Shown: positions 8,093 to 17,069, counted from the stretch's first letter. The stretch: DNA of 64,000 nucleotides from Anaerobium acetethylicum (GCF_900096945.1 NZ_FMKA01000017.1:18402-82401), one strand, 5' to 3'. Notes: a model not told the origin generated them from the sequence alone. A program made the numbers and translations.

Positions 8093-9427
8093 ATGAGTAA
8101 AAAAATCAATTTCAATGTATGCGGATTATCTTTCAAAATTTTCATTCCATTTTTTATAGTAGTTATGATCACAACCTATATGGGATTCATGCCCACGGTA
8201 AAAATCTTCTCAAATGAAGCCGGGGAATATATAGCATCCAATTATATCGGTACCATTGCGTTTTTGATGGCAGTGGGAGGTCTGTTTTTCTGGCTTGGCA
8301 ATACGATTCCTATTTTCAATAATTATTTAGGCGGAGCATGTCTGTTGCCATTATTAGGAACATCATTTATGAATTTCATGGGCTGGATTCCGGAGGAACT
8401 GGTGAATGGTACTGCTGTCTTAATGGGTGGCGGTTTCCAGGATGCCTATATTGCAATGCTGCTAGTAGGATCTATTCTGATCATGGACAGAAAGCTTCTT
8501 CTGGGAGCGACTGCCAGATATATGCCTGTCATTATTGGCAGCCAGGTCTTTGCACTGGGTGCGTGTGCATTGGGTGGATTGATTACTGGAACAAGCGTAT
8601 TTGAAGCTTTATTTTATGTTGGTGCACCTATTATGTCCGGGGGTTCAGGCGGTGCTATGGTTACCCTTCCATCTTTATACAGCGACATTACAGGTACAGA
8701 TATGACTGGCATGGCAGGACAATTCCTTTCCTATGCATCCATATCAAACGTGATAGCGGTTATGATGGCAGCCATTTTCGGAGGCATTACTTCTAAAATG
8801 AAAGGCGTAAACGGAAACGGTGATATCCTGGTATCTAAGACTGAAAAGGTTATTGAAGAAGGCGAAAAACGTCCGGCAACATCAGGCGACTATGCAGCAC
8901 TTGGTTCGGGAATATTTATGAGCTTCTGTTTTTATCTGGGTGGAAATATTTTAGGCAATCTGCCTGGGTTAAGCGTAATCCCGGGATTGGCCTGGACCAT
9001 TATTCTTGGCATCATCGTAAAGAGCACGGGACTTATGCCTGACAAGATTGCAGATAATACTGTATACTCCATGAATTTTGCTTTAAGAGCGCTTCTTCCT
9101 ATGCTGATTGCAGGCATTGGCATCAAATCTTTGAATTTCTCTGCAATAGGAGCCTTCTTTACGGTTGGAGCATTTGTGATTATTTTTCTGGGAGTGTTTG
9201 GAGCATTTCTCGGAGCAGCGGTTTTTGCTAAGTTATTCGGCCTGTGGCCATATGAAGCGGGTGTTACTGCAGGCTTATGCTGCTGTAATATCGGCGGAAG
9301 CGGCGATATTGCAGTACTTTCGGCAGCTAACCGTATGAACCTGTTGGCGTTTGCTTCTATTTCAACACGAATCGGTGGAGCACTGATGGTCATCTGGATC
9401 GGATTGTTATATCCATTGTTTATGTAA
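8093..9427 (+). CDS. 2-hydroxycarboxylate transporter (2HCT family, CitS/CimH-like)
   Basis: 444-residue polytopic membrane protein with the family's hallmarks: GGAxLLPLL in the N-terminal half, two pore-loop GGxG motifs, SGGSGGAMVTLPSLYS (about 183-198) and CCCNIGGSGDIAVLSAANRMNLL (spread over about 396-418). Members import citrate, malate, citramalate-like or other 2-hydroxycarboxylates with Na+ or H+, or by exchange with a product. It is translated 14 bases after ptb from an AGGAGG site. Its placement inside a dehydratase/oxidoreductase/kinase operon is the best clue that the pathway begins with a malate-type hydroxyacid. Confidence 0.92.
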   Translation: MSKKINFNVCGLSFKIFIPFFIVVMITTYMGFMPTVKIFSNEAGEYIASNYIGTIAFLMAVGGLFFWLGNTIPIFNNYLGGACLLPLLGTSFMNFMGWIPEELVNGTAVLMGGGFQDAYIAMLLVGSILIMDRKLLLGATARYMPVIIGSQVFALGACALGGLITGTSVFEALFYVGAPIMSGGSGGAMVTLPSLYSDITGTDMTGMAGQFLSYASISNVIAVMMAAIFGGITSKMKGVNGNGDILVSKTEKVIEEGEKRPATSGDYAALGSGIFMSFCFYLGGNILGNLPGLSVIPGLAWTIILGIIVKSTGLMPDKIADNTVYSMNFALRALLPMLIAGIGIKSLNFSAIGAFFTVGAFVIIFLGVFGAFLGAAVFAKLFGLWPYEAGVTAGLCCCNIGGSGDIAVLSAANRMNLLAFASISTRIGGALMVIWIGLLYPLFM

Positions 9428-9434
9428 TAAATTA

Positions 9435-9479
9435 GTAACTATTTAGATATCCGGGCATGGCGGCTTATATTGCCATGCC
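9435..9479 (+). terminator. Intercistronic hairpin with part of a TIR repeat
   Basis: GGCATGGC (9454-9461) and GCCATGCC (9472-9479) form an 8-bp perfect stem followed by a weak T-rich run (TTCTTT), so it may act as a partial terminator or RNA stabiliser within the operon. GTAACTATTTAG at 9435-9446 resembles the end of the 143-bp repeat family described at 22924. Confidence 0.5.
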
Positions 9480-9508
9480 TTCTTTGACCTAAAAGGGAGG
9501 AAAAAATC

Positions 9509-10615
9509 ATGAATTCATATAAAGTATTTACAATCAATCCTGGCTCTACTTCAACAAAAATCGCAATGTTTGAAGGAGATAAGACGGTTTTTTCAAAGAA
9601 TGTGTCCCATGACGCAGAGCGGTTAAAAGAGTTCAAAGAAATCAGCGACCAGTTTGATTATAGAAAAGAAACAATTCTGGAAGAACTGAAAAAAGAAAAT
9701 CTGACTTTAGATGGCGTAGATGCTTTTTCGGCACGCGGCGGCGGACTTGTAAACATCGAAGGTGGTGTTTATCAGATCGGTGAAAAATTGCTGGAGCATG
9801 CAAGAGCCGGTTTTACGGTAAAACATCCAGCCACCTTAGGGGCACAGCTGGCAGATGCATTTGCAAAAGAATATGGCGGACAGTCGTTTGTCGTAAACCC
9901 ACCGGATGTAGATGAGTTCATTGATGTTGCAAGAGTGACAGGGCTAAAGGGAGTATATCGTGAAAGCAGGATACATGCCCTGAACCAGAAAGAAATCGGG
10001 ATCCGCTATGGACTAAAGGCTGGCAAAAAATATGAAGACTTAAATCTGATCATCTGCCATATCGGCGGCGGAATCTCGGTTACTGCACACCGTCAGGGAA
10101 AGATGATAGATTCCAATGATATTGCGAATGGCGATGGACCTATGGCGCCGACACGATGCGGACAGCTTCCGGTAAAGGATGTAATTACCATGTGCTTTTC
10201 CGGAAAATTCACAGAGAGGGAACTGCGTGACAAAGTGACAAAAACAGGCGGCTTTGTTGATCATTTAAATACGTCGGATGCCAGGGAAGTTGAGGCAGCG
10301 ATGAATAATGGAGATCCTTATGCAAAACTGGTATACGATGCAATGGTTTATCAGATTGGAAAAACAGCAGGTTCCATGGCGGCAGCGCTTCGCGGAAAGG
10401 TAGATGCGATTATCCTGACAGGGGGCATTTCTCATGATAAATATGTAACAGGAAAGCTGAGAGATATGCTTGCTTTTATTGCTCCGATGGAAGTCATGCC
10501 TGGAGAATTTGAGATGGAGGCACTGGCTGCCGGGGCGGTACGTGTTTTATCAGGTGCAGAAGAAGCAAAAAATTATACCGGTGAACCAGTATGGTCTGGT
10601 TTTTCGATAGAATAA
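9509..10615 (+). CDS. buk: Butyrate kinase / branched-chain fatty acid kinase
   Basis: Acetokinase-family enzyme making ATP and a short-chain acid from acyl-phosphate. 368 residues, normal length. Visible: INPGSTSTKIAMFE at the N-terminus (phosphate 1 loop), NPPDVDEF, HIGGGISVTAHRQGKMIDSNDI (spread over about 183-205) and IILTGGISHDKYV (about 306-318). AGGGAGG ribosome site. With ptb it forms the substrate-level phosphorylation step of the operon. Butyrate, isobutyrate, isovalerate and propionate are all possible products for this family. Confidence 0.93.
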   Translation: MNSYKVFTINPGSTSTKIAMFEGDKTVFSKNVSHDAERLKEFKEISDQFDYRKETILEELKKENLTLDGVDAFSARGGGLVNIEGGVYQIGEKLLEHARAGFTVKHPATLGAQLADAFAKEYGGQSFVVNPPDVDEFIDVARVTGLKGVYRESRIHALNQKEIGIRYGLKAGKKYEDLNLIICHIGGGISVTAHRQGKMIDSNDIANGDGPMAPTRCGQLPVKDVITMCFSGKFTERELRDKVTKTGGFVDHLNTSDAREVEAAMNNGDPYAKLVYDAMVYQIGKTAGSMAAALRGKVDAIILTGGISHDKYVTGKLRDMLAFIAPMEVMPGEFEMEALAAGAVRVLSGAEEAKNYTGEPVWSGFSIE

Positions 10616-10629
10616 AGGGTGGAAATTGC

Positions 10630-11337
10630 ATGAATATAAAAAATAGAAAGTTTATAATAAGAATCCTTTTTTATATGATCGGGCTGCTCTGCCTGGCATT
10701 CGGTGTTGCTTTTTCAATCAATTCCAAGTTGGGAGTTTCCCCTGTCAATTCATTGCCTTACATAATCAGTCTGATTACAGGTAACGAGGTCGGGATATGC
10801 GTGATTGCACTTTTCTCGTTTTACATTCTTATACAAATTGTGATATTGAGGAAGGAATTTAAGTGGATTAACCTGACCCAGTTAGTCTTTTCAACAATAT
10901 TTGGGTATTTCGTGAACTTTGCCAAGTCTGTCCTGGGAGATTTCACTATCCCGACCTATGCAGGGCAGTTATGCATGCTGGTAATCAGCATTTTGCTGGT
11001 TGCTTTAGGGGTATGCCTGTATGTAGATGTGAAACTGGTAAATATGCCCATGGAAGGGATGACTGCTGCCATAAATGTGAAAATATTCAGGAAACTGCCC
11101 TTTCATGATGTAAAAGTAATCATGGACTGTACCGTTGTGGTCATCGGCATTATGCTTTCCTTGATGTTTTTGGGAGGGATTGAGGGAATCCGTGAAGGAA
11201 CCGTTATTTGTGCGCTGCTGGTTGGTAAAATCATGAAGCCTATGCAGAAAGTCATCGTACCCATGATAGAAATAACCTGTTTCCAAAAGGCAAACAGTGT
11301 GCTTCACACCCATGAAACCGGCACGGCAATGTCATAA
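10630..11337 (+). CDS. YczE/YitT-like integral membrane protein
   Basis: About 235 residues with five or more hydrophobic segments, starting FIIRILFYMIGLLCLAFGVAF and containing NSKLGVSPVNSLPYIIS, typical of YczE/BCR membrane proteins of unknown function. I place the start at 10630 (MNIKNRKF), 7 bases after GGTGG, rather than at 10591, which overlaps buk. Being in this operon, it could export the fermentation acid or help exchange substrate and product, but nothing in the sequence proves this. Confidence 0.75.
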   Translation: MNIKNRKFIIRILFYMIGLLCLAFGVAFSINSKLGVSPVNSLPYIISLITGNEVGICVIALFSFYILIQIVILRKEFKWINLTQLVFSTIFGYFVNFAKSVLGDFTIPTYAGQLCMLVISILLVALGVCLYVDVKLVNMPMEGMTAAINVKIFRKLPFHDVKVIMDCTVVVIGIMLSLMFLGGIEGIREGTVICALLVGKIMKPMQKVIVPMIEITCFQKANSVLHTHETGTAMS

Positions 11338-11385
11338 TTACGTATACTTATGACATTGCATATAGAACAACAGGAGGGAAAAAGG

Positions 11386-11757
11386 ATGGATCTATATGTG
11401 ACAAAAATGTCGAGATCAATCATGCCTGCTATGACAAACAGAAATAGTACCTTATTCGGCGGGAAATTATTGAGCTGGATGGATGAAATAGCAGGGATTA
11501 CTGCCGCAAGGTACGCAAACTCCAAGGTTGCTACAGTAGCAATTGAAACTGTGCTGTTTATGAAACCTATCTGCGGGGGGGATTTTATTGATGTTGAAGG
11601 CAGGATACTATCTGTCGGAAAGACATCGCTGCGTGTGATGATAGAAGTAAGCGTGGATAAAGGCAATGGCAGGCGGGAAAATGCAGCCGAAGCCGTATTT
11701 GTCTATGTTGCATTAGATGAAAGTGGAAAACCGAAGAAAGTAGTGGAGGAAATATGA
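11386..11757 (+). CDS. Hot-dog fold acyl-CoA thioesterase (YciA/acyl-CoA hydrolase type)
   Basis: About 123 residues. The block NSTLFGGKLLSWMDEIAGITAARYA matches the YciA/BACH-type signature (N..FGG.ll.wmD, with the catalytic Asp in WMDE). FMKPICGGDFIDVEGRI fits the next beta-strands. Start at 11386 follows GGAGGGAAAAAGG; 11350 has no site. The stop overlaps the next ATG by four bases (ATGA), implying translational coupling. It would hydrolyse acyl-CoA, giving a CoA-recycling bypass to Ptb/Buk when phosphate or ADP limits; this role is inferred from the operon. Confidence 0.85.
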   Translation: MDLYVTKMSRSIMPAMTNRNSTLFGGKLLSWMDEIAGITAARYANSKVATVAIETVLFMKPICGGDFIDVEGRILSVGKTSLRVMIEVSVDKGNGRRENAAEAVFVYVALDESGKPKKVVEEI

Positions 11758-12836
11758 TTTTAAATATAGCTGTCATCAAAGGAGATGGTGTCGGTCCGGA
11801 AATGATGGAATCGGCACTTGAGATCCTTAAATCAGTATGCAGGCAATTTGAACATCAGTTGAATCTATATCCGGTGATGGCTTCCGGAGAAGCGATTGAT
11901 GCCGTTGGGAATCCGATGCCGGAGGAGTCATTGAAAATATGTATGGAGGCGTCAGCAGTGCTGTTGGGCAATACAGGACTTTCGAAATATCGGAATTCGC
12001 CACAGGAGAAGCGTCCTGAATTTGCACTTATGCGCTTAAGAAAAGAAATGGAAACAACAACGAATATCCGGCCGGTGTGCATTTATCCTGTTTTATCGGA
12101 ACTATCGCCTTTGAAAGAACGTATCGTTCAGCAAGGTGTGGATTTTGTGTTTGTCAGAGACATTGCTGGCGGCGTATTCTGCTCGGATAAGGTGAAATCA
12201 GAAGGCGAATTTGGCAAAGAAGCTTATGAATATGAATACTATAATGAAAAAATCATTACGGATACGGCAGCCATCGCATTTGAACTTGCAGGCAGAAGAA
12301 AGAATAAAGTGACCAATCTGGATAAATCAAATGTGTTGGGGAGTTCCAAGCTATGGAGAACCACTGTGCAAGAGGTGGGAAAGCACTATCCGGAAATTGA
12401 GCTGACTCACTGCTATATCGATACGGCAGCCATGAAAATCATAGAAAGTCCAAAAGAGTTTGATGTTATAGTGACCTCCAATCTGTTTGGAGATATCATA
12501 GCAGATGAAGGAACCCAGATAACAGGGACACCGTACCTGTATGCCTCGGCAGAAGTTGCGAAAAATGGAAAAGGAATTTATACGCCCAATCAGCTTCACC
12601 ATCCGGATGAAACCATGATCGGGCAGCAAATCGTGAATCCTATCGGCATGATAGCAGCTGCGGCAATGATGCTCCGCCATAGCTTTGGGTTGGAGAAAGA
12701 GGCAGCTGCCATAGAAAATGCCATCAGAAAAGCCATTGAGCAGGGCTATCGGACAAAGGATATTGCAAAAGAAGGGGAGCAGTGGCTTTCTACAAAGCAG
12801 ATGGGAGAGAAAATCACAGGTCTTCTGGCTTATTAG
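11754..12836 (+). CDS. Isopropylmalate/isocitrate/tartrate-type beta-decarboxylating dehydrogenase
   Basis: NAD(P)-dependent enzyme of the LeuB/Icd/TtuC family: oxidises a 2-hydroxyacid carrying a beta-carboxylate and releases CO2 to give a 2-oxoacid. 360 residues, LeuB-sized. Visible: IAVIKGDGVGPEMM at the N-terminus, LRLRKEMETTTNIRP-like substrate loop (ALMRLRKEMETTTNIRP, about 84-100), FVRDIAGG, TNLDKSNVL (catalytic Lys-Asp region), YIDTAAM and NLFGDIIADEG (metal-binding Asp residues). The usual NAD-specificity region lies near the C-terminus (STKQMGEKI). It completes the pathway between the dehydratase and the 2-oxoacid oxidoreductase. A stand-alone leucine-synthesis role is less likely because leuA and separate leuC/leuD are not here. 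Confidence 0.88.
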   Translation: MILNIAVIKGDGVGPEMMESALEILKSVCRQFEHQLNLYPVMASGEAIDAVGNPMPEESLKICMEASAVLLGNTGLSKYRNSPQEKRPEFALMRLRKEMETTTNIRPVCIYPVLSELSPLKERIVQQGVDFVFVRDIAGGVFCSDKVKSEGEFGKEAYEYEYYNEKIITDTAAIAFELAGRRKNKVTNLDKSNVLGSSKLWRTTVQEVGKHYPEIELTHCYIDTAAMKIIESPKEFDVIVTSNLFGDIIADEGTQITGTPYLYASAEVAKNGKGIYTPNQLHHPDETMIGQQIVNPIGMIAAAAMMLRHSFGLEKEAAAIENAIRKAIEQGYRTKDIAKEGEQWLSTKQMGEKITGLLAY

Positions 12837-13171
12837 ACAGTGAGATGTAATGAAGAAGAAGTTTGGAAGTTGACAATATCACGAAAATAAGTTATCCTAT
12901 AAAAGGAGTAACGTTATACTAAAACGATATACAAGATAGCGGTCGTATATTATTAGATCTCCGATAATTGTAACCAATTTCTGCCCAAGAAAGCATGGGA
13001 CTGCGGATGCAGCCTCATGCTTTCTTACATTATAGTAAATTGCTCATTTCCTATAACGCAGACCTCCCGTGGGATGTGCGGTCGGACTTATGGAATATGT
13101 TTGACAAGATATCAATGTGCCAGCACACTAGATTAATGAAAATGAAAGTAATAATGGAGAGGGAACTGGAA
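12837..13171 (+). promoter_or_regulatory. MATE gene leader: promoter, operator-like site, long hairpin
   Basis: This 335-base leader holds TTGACA (12870-12875), a 17-bp spacer and TATCCT (12893-12898); then AACGTTATACTAAAACG (12910-12926), a relative of the operator-like block before nifJ; then a strong hairpin with AAGAAAGCATG (12987-12997) pairing with CATGCTTTCTT (13016-13026) and an inner CTGC/GCAG stem. Sequence at 13066-13110 (GGGATGTGCGGTCGGAC) resembles the repeat at 56780. Confidence 0.55.
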
Positions 13172-14512
13172 ATGTCCAATATGAAAAAAAGCTTTTATCT
13201 GAAAATGCTGTCTATAGCATTTCCGGTCATTTGCCAAAGCATCATAACAATAGGAATCAATATGATTGGCACCATTATGCTGGGGCATTTTGGGGAAGAA
13301 CAGCTGTCTGCTGCGTCATTGGCGAATCAGTATATATCCGTATTTTATATCCTGAGCCTCGGAATAGGCTCAGGGGCAGCGGTGCTGACTGCACAGTTTT
13401 TCGGAAAGAACAATTTGATAAGTTTCCGTAAAACGGCTACTTTGATGTATAGATTTGAAATGTGCATGATTCTGCTGTTTTCTGCCGTTTCAGGATTTTT
13501 CCCGGAAAAAGTCATGGGATTTCTAACACGTGATGCAGAGATTATTGGATATGGTGCGGAGTATCTCAGGATATCAGCCTTTTCCTATTTCTTTTTCGGG
13601 ATAGCATTGACTACAACTTTTATGTTGAGGAATGTGGGCAAGGTATACATTCCGCTTATAAGTTCAGCAGGAGCATTTTTTATCAATATATTTTTCAGCT
13701 GGGTATTTATTTTTGGCCGATTGGGAATGGAAAGAATGGAGATCAGGGGGGCGGCTCTGGGGACCCTGATTGCCAGAATTTTTGAATTCGCCGTTATAGC
13801 AGGGAGCTTTATCATCAGGGAAAAGAGAATCGGATACAGGATCAGACATTTCTTTCAGCCCTGCAAAGAAGTCGTAAAACAGTATGTGAGATATTGCATG
13901 CCGGTATTTTTCAGTGATTTTCTTCTTGCAGCCGGGAATATGCTGGTCGTTGTAGTGATCGGACATGTAGGAACTTTATTTGTCTCTGCCTATGCTATCG
14001 CTTCTGTGGCTGTACAGCTCTATAATGTCTTTACTTCTGGATTATACAGCTCGAGCAGTATCATGATAGGGGTTGCGGTTGGGCAGGAAAAGGTGGAAGA
14101 GGCATTTGCGCAGGGAAAGGAATTTTTGAAGATCAGTCTGATTGCCAGTATTGCAGCATGTTTCCTGCTCAATATCATTTCTGAGCCTTTCATAGGTCTT
14201 TATAATGTCAGTCCGGAAACAGTAAAAGCAACGGGAGAACTGATGAGGGCAGTGAGCTTCATCGTTATATTCCAGATTATCGAGGAGGTCATGACAAAAG
14301 GAGTATTAAGAGGCGGAGGCGATACCAGGTTTCTGATGGTGGCGGATGTACTGTTCTTATGGATATTATCAGTACCTTTGGGGTGTTTAGCGGCATTCTG
14401 GTTCCGTTGGCCGCCTGCAGCCATATATATCTGCTTGAAATCCGACTGTATAGTCAAGGTAATATGGTGCATATGGAGATTCAGAAGCAGGAAGTGGATT
14501 CATATTGTTTAG
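13172..14512 (+). CDS. MATE-family efflux transporter
   Basis: About 446 residues and around twelve hydrophobic segments, the normal MATE layout (cation/drug antiporter in the cell membrane). Visible: SIAFPVICQSIITIGINMIGTIMLGHFGEEQLSA-type N-terminal block (about 11-44) and the second-half equivalent VKQYVRYCMPVFFSDFLLAAGN. I choose ATG 13172 (MSNMKKSF), 8 bases after GGAGAGGG; the frame is open from 12995 but lacks a better site. The likely operator shared with the nifJ operon suggests co-regulation, for example export of a toxic intermediate or acid, which is inference. Confidence 0.9.
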   Translation: MSNMKKSFYLKMLSIAFPVICQSIITIGINMIGTIMLGHFGEEQLSAASLANQYISVFYILSLGIGSGAAVLTAQFFGKNNLISFRKTATLMYRFEMCMILLFSAVSGFFPEKVMGFLTRDAEIIGYGAEYLRISAFSYFFFGIALTTTFMLRNVGKVYIPLISSAGAFFINIFFSWVFIFGRLGMERMEIRGAALGTLIARIFEFAVIAGSFIIREKRIGYRIRHFFQPCKEVVKQYVRYCMPVFFSDFLLAAGNMLVVVVIGHVGTLFVSAYAIASVAVQLYNVFTSGLYSSSSIMIGVAVGQEKVEEAFAQGKEFLKISLIASIAACFLLNIISEPFIGLYNVSPETVKATGELMRAVSFIVIFQIIEEVMTKGVLRGGGDTRFLMVADVLFLWILSVPLGCLAAFWFRWPPAAIYICLKSDCIVKVIWCIWRFRSRKWIHIV

Positions 14513-14557
14513 AGCAGTGGTAATATAGGAATAATGGAATAGAAGTTGCTTTTATGA

Positions 14558-14630
14558 GTATGATTTTTGACCTTTCAGCATCGATCCTTAATTCGAATAT
14601 GAGAAAAGGTCAAAATCATACACTTTTTTA
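14558..14630 (+). terminator. Inverted repeat / terminator after MATE
   Basis: GTATGATTTTTGACCTTT (14558-14575) pairs with AAAGGTCAAAATCATAC (14605-14621) across a 29-base loop, followed by a T-rich run (CTTTTTTA). It likely ends the MATE transcript. Confidence 0.6.
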
Positions 14631-14714
14631 ACCGTTAAGGATGCAGACGTTGAATGTATATACTGTTAGAATGTAAACAAACACAAAAGAATACCCAAAA
14701 AGAAGGAGAGCAAC

Positions 14715-15686
14715 ATGAAAATATTAGGTATATCATTCGGCAAAAAGAATGCAAATACAGACATTATGGTAAAGGAAGCACTGTTTGGTGCTAAAGAAGG
14801 AGCACCAGATGCAGAAATAAAATTTATCAATACAAACAAACTGACAATTGACCGCTGTACAGGATGTGGTGCATGTTCAAAAAATCTTGAAAAGGGCAAT
14901 GACAATGACTGTATCGTAAAAGACGATATGCAGATGCTGGAAAATGCTATCCGTGAAGCAGATTGTCTGATTGTGGGTGCTCCTGTTTATGTGCTGCAGC
15001 CGGTAGGCCAGTTTAAGAATATGGTGGATCGTTTCTCATGCAGACACGATGTATCTGCAATCAACTGGGTGCTGGATAAGAGAAGAAATGGGGAAGCGCC
15101 TGGAGATCCGGATGCATTTCCACAGGAACGTCTGAAAAAGCGTTATGTTTCCTATATTTCTGTTGGCGGAGCCATAACTCAGAACTGGGTATCCATGGGT
15201 ACGGCAACTATGCATCTGTTTGGTTTTCCTGCAATGATGAAAGTGATCGGAAATTATGATGCACACAATATGGGTACTACTGGAAACCCTATTTTAGACG
15301 AAAAACTAATGTCCGAAATTCATGAGATGGGTAAACAGACTTCAGAAGCATATGGAAAAGCTGATCATGAGATTGAATGGTTTGGTCCGGTTGGAACCTG
15401 TCCGGTTTGTCATCAGAACCTGATTACTTTAAATGGAACAACAACCGTTGAATGTCCAATCTGTGGTATCGAAGGAAAACTTTCAGTAGATGGAGAGCGC
15501 GTAAATGTAGAATTCTCTGAGAAGCAGCAGGCAAGAGCAAGGGGAACCTTCGCTGGACTTCGTGAGCACACAACAGAAATCCAGGGATTTGGAGCAATCT
15601 GTGCACCTAAGATTATGGCAAACAAAGAAATGCTGGATGCGAAGATGGAAGTATACAAAAATTTCGAGAAATATATAGCAGAGTAA
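14715..15686 (+). CDS. NADPH-dependent FMN reductase / flavodoxin-fold protein with zinc ribbon
   Basis: 323 residues. The N-terminal flavodoxin-like fold shows ILGISFGKKNANTDIMVKEAL (about 2-22), CTGCGACSKN (about 50-59, an iron-sulfur-flavoprotein-like cysteine set) and IVGAPVYVLQPVGQFKNMVDR (about 87-107). Residues about 227-252 contain CPVCHQN ... CPICG, a four-cysteine zinc-ribbon-like module. Likely an iron-sulfur flavoprotein-type oxidoreductase of unknown substrate. AAGGAGAG ribosome site. Single gene with its own terminator at 15779. Confidence 0.8.
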   Translation: MKILGISFGKKNANTDIMVKEALFGAKEGAPDAEIKFINTNKLTIDRCTGCGACSKNLEKGNDNDCIVKDDMQMLENAIREADCLIVGAPVYVLQPVGQFKNMVDRFSCRHDVSAINWVLDKRRNGEAPGDPDAFPQERLKKRYVSYISVGGAITQNWVSMGTATMHLFGFPAMMKVIGNYDAHNMGTTGNPILDEKLMSEIHEMGKQTSEAYGKADHEIEWFGPVGTCPVCHQNLITLNGTTTVECPICGIEGKLSVDGERVNVEFSEKQQARARGTFAGLREHTTEIQGFGAICAPKIMANKEMLDAKMEVYKNFEKYIAE

Positions 15687-15699
15687 GTGAATGATGAGA

Positions 15700-15830
15700 A
15701 AGGCAGGTCGGGTGTTCTGGCAATCTGGCTTCGAGCTTACGGTATTTGATCTACCTGCATCAATCAGCCCTCAGCACGACAAAGTGTCTTTACCCTCAAG
15801 ATTGAGGACGAAGACACTTTGTTTTTTATA
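15700..15830. repeat. Hairpin repeat family C, copy 1, including a terminator
   Basis: The stretch GGTATTTGAT ... CAATCAGCCCTCAGCAC ... AAAGTGTCTT followed by CCCTCAAGATTGAGG matches the longer copy at 56749-56910. Within it ACAAAGTGTCTT (15779-15790) pairs with AAGACACTTTGT (15811-15822), followed by TTTTTT, so this copy also acts as the terminator of the reductase gene. Confidence 0.65.
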
Positions 15831-15948
15831 ATATGTTAAAAAGCAACAAAAATATGGCTGACAAATTATCTATAATAGCAATTGTAACAAACCAGATAAT
15901 TTGTTATAGTTAATGCAACTTAAAAAGTTATATTTTTTTTGCAAGTTT

Positions 15949-15962
15949 TGAAAACGTTTTCA
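15949..15962. promoter_or_regulatory. LacI-type operator before the regulator
   Basis: TGAAAACGTTTTCA is a perfect palindrome with the central CG of LacI/CcpA-type operators, 15 bases before the regulator's ATG at 15978. The identical palindrome precedes the sulfatase at 17072, indicating autoregulation plus control of the cassette. Confidence 0.8.
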
Positions 15963-15977
15963 GAAAGGCGGGACAGC

Positions 15978-17012
15978 ATGGCAGCATCTATTCATGACGT
16001 GGCAAAGAGAGCCGGTGTCTCTATTGCAACAGTATCAAGGATTATCAATAGCAGCGCGACAGTCAGCGATAACAAAGCCGCGGCTGTCAGGGAAGCGATG
16101 GAATATTTCAATTATGAACCGAATCAGTTCGGACGGGGTCTTGTAAAGCAGACCTCTCACATGATAGGAGTCTATTTCCCGCATTCGACAGGATCCATCT
16201 TCGACTCAGACTACAACCTGGAGCTCCTGAAAGGAATGGAGCAGGTTCTTTCCAGGCATAATTACAGCCTCGTATTGATTAGTGAAAATGACGAATATGA
16301 AAAAAAGAAGATGGCAAAACCGAAATTCCTGGAATATGTCAGCCAGAAAAGGGTAGATGGTCTGCTGATCAGCGGGCTGACTCAAAAATCATCTGCTGAG
16401 GAAGCGTTCAAGCAGCTTTTGGAAGAAGAATATCCTATGATATATATCGGAAAGAGATTCCATAAAAAAGGGTACAATGTATATGCACAGTATGAAGTCT
16501 ACATGTACAAGATGGTGGAAACCCTTTACCAGAAAAATCACAGGGATATTCTGATCCATATATGGTATATGCATAAGGAGCTGTTCAAAAACGTAGCCGA
16601 CCGGATTAGGGAACACATGCCGGAGGTCAGGATTCAGCTGATTATCTCTGATTCGACAGGAGCATCTGACAGGAAGTACTGGGTCGAGAACCTAAAGAAA
16701 TATGTTCAGGAAGAAAAATATACTGCGGTCTGCATTTCAGGAATGGAGAGCATCGGTATCCTTTTAAGCGCAAGTGCAGAGCTGGAACTTCATATTCCGG
16801 ATGACCTGTCGGTTATTGCGGTTGAGCATAAGAAGGGTCAGGGTCAGCGTTCGTATCCGGCAATCGATGCATTCTATGTTCCTGTATTCGAGATGGGAGC
16901 CGGTGCAGCAGACTTGCTCATTGGATGTGTAGAGGGACAGGAAATTTCGGATCATTCCATGGAATTTGAGACCGTATACATTGAGAGAGAGTCAATCAAA
17001 GACAGGAACTAA
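15978..17012 (+). CDS. LacI-family regulator of the sulfatase cassette
   Basis: About 344 residues: helix-turn-helix MAASIHDVAKRAGVSIATVSRIIN, hinge region EPNQFGRGLVKQTSHMIGVYF, then a periplasmic-binding-like effector domain (LISENDEYEKKK, VDGLLISGL, TAVCISGMESIGILLS). The ATG at 15978 follows AAAGGCGGG; the frame extends upstream to 15939 but that overlaps the operator. It is the first gene of the cassette. Perfect palindromes at 15949 and 17072 are the likely binding sites. Inducer presumably a sugar released from the sulfated substrate. Confidence 0.92.
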   Translation: MAASIHDVAKRAGVSIATVSRIINSSATVSDNKAAAVREAMEYFNYEPNQFGRGLVKQTSHMIGVYFPHSTGSIFDSDYNLELLKGMEQVLSRHNYSLVLISENDEYEKKKMAKPKFLEYVSQKRVDGLLISGLTQKSSAEEAFKQLLEEEYPMIYIGKRFHKKGYNVYAQYEVYMYKMVETLYQKNHRDILIHIWYMHKELFKNVADRIREHMPEVRIQLIISDSTGASDRKYWVENLKKYVQEEKYTAVCISGMESIGILLSASAELELHIPDDLSVIAVEHKKGQGQRSYPAIDAFYVPVFEMGAGAADLLIGCVEGQEISDHSMEFETVYIERESIKDRN

Positions 17013-17069
17013 AGCAGAAAAAAAATAACAACAAGGGTCTGCATGGCAAACCCTTTGTTTACACATAAA

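Noticed and set aside
11754..12836. Plain leucine biosynthesis (leuB) assignment
   Set aside because: No leuA, separate leuC or leuD nearby; the gene is coupled to a thioesterase and lies in a ptb/buk/2HCT operon, so a catabolic role fits better, though LeuB activity is not excluded.
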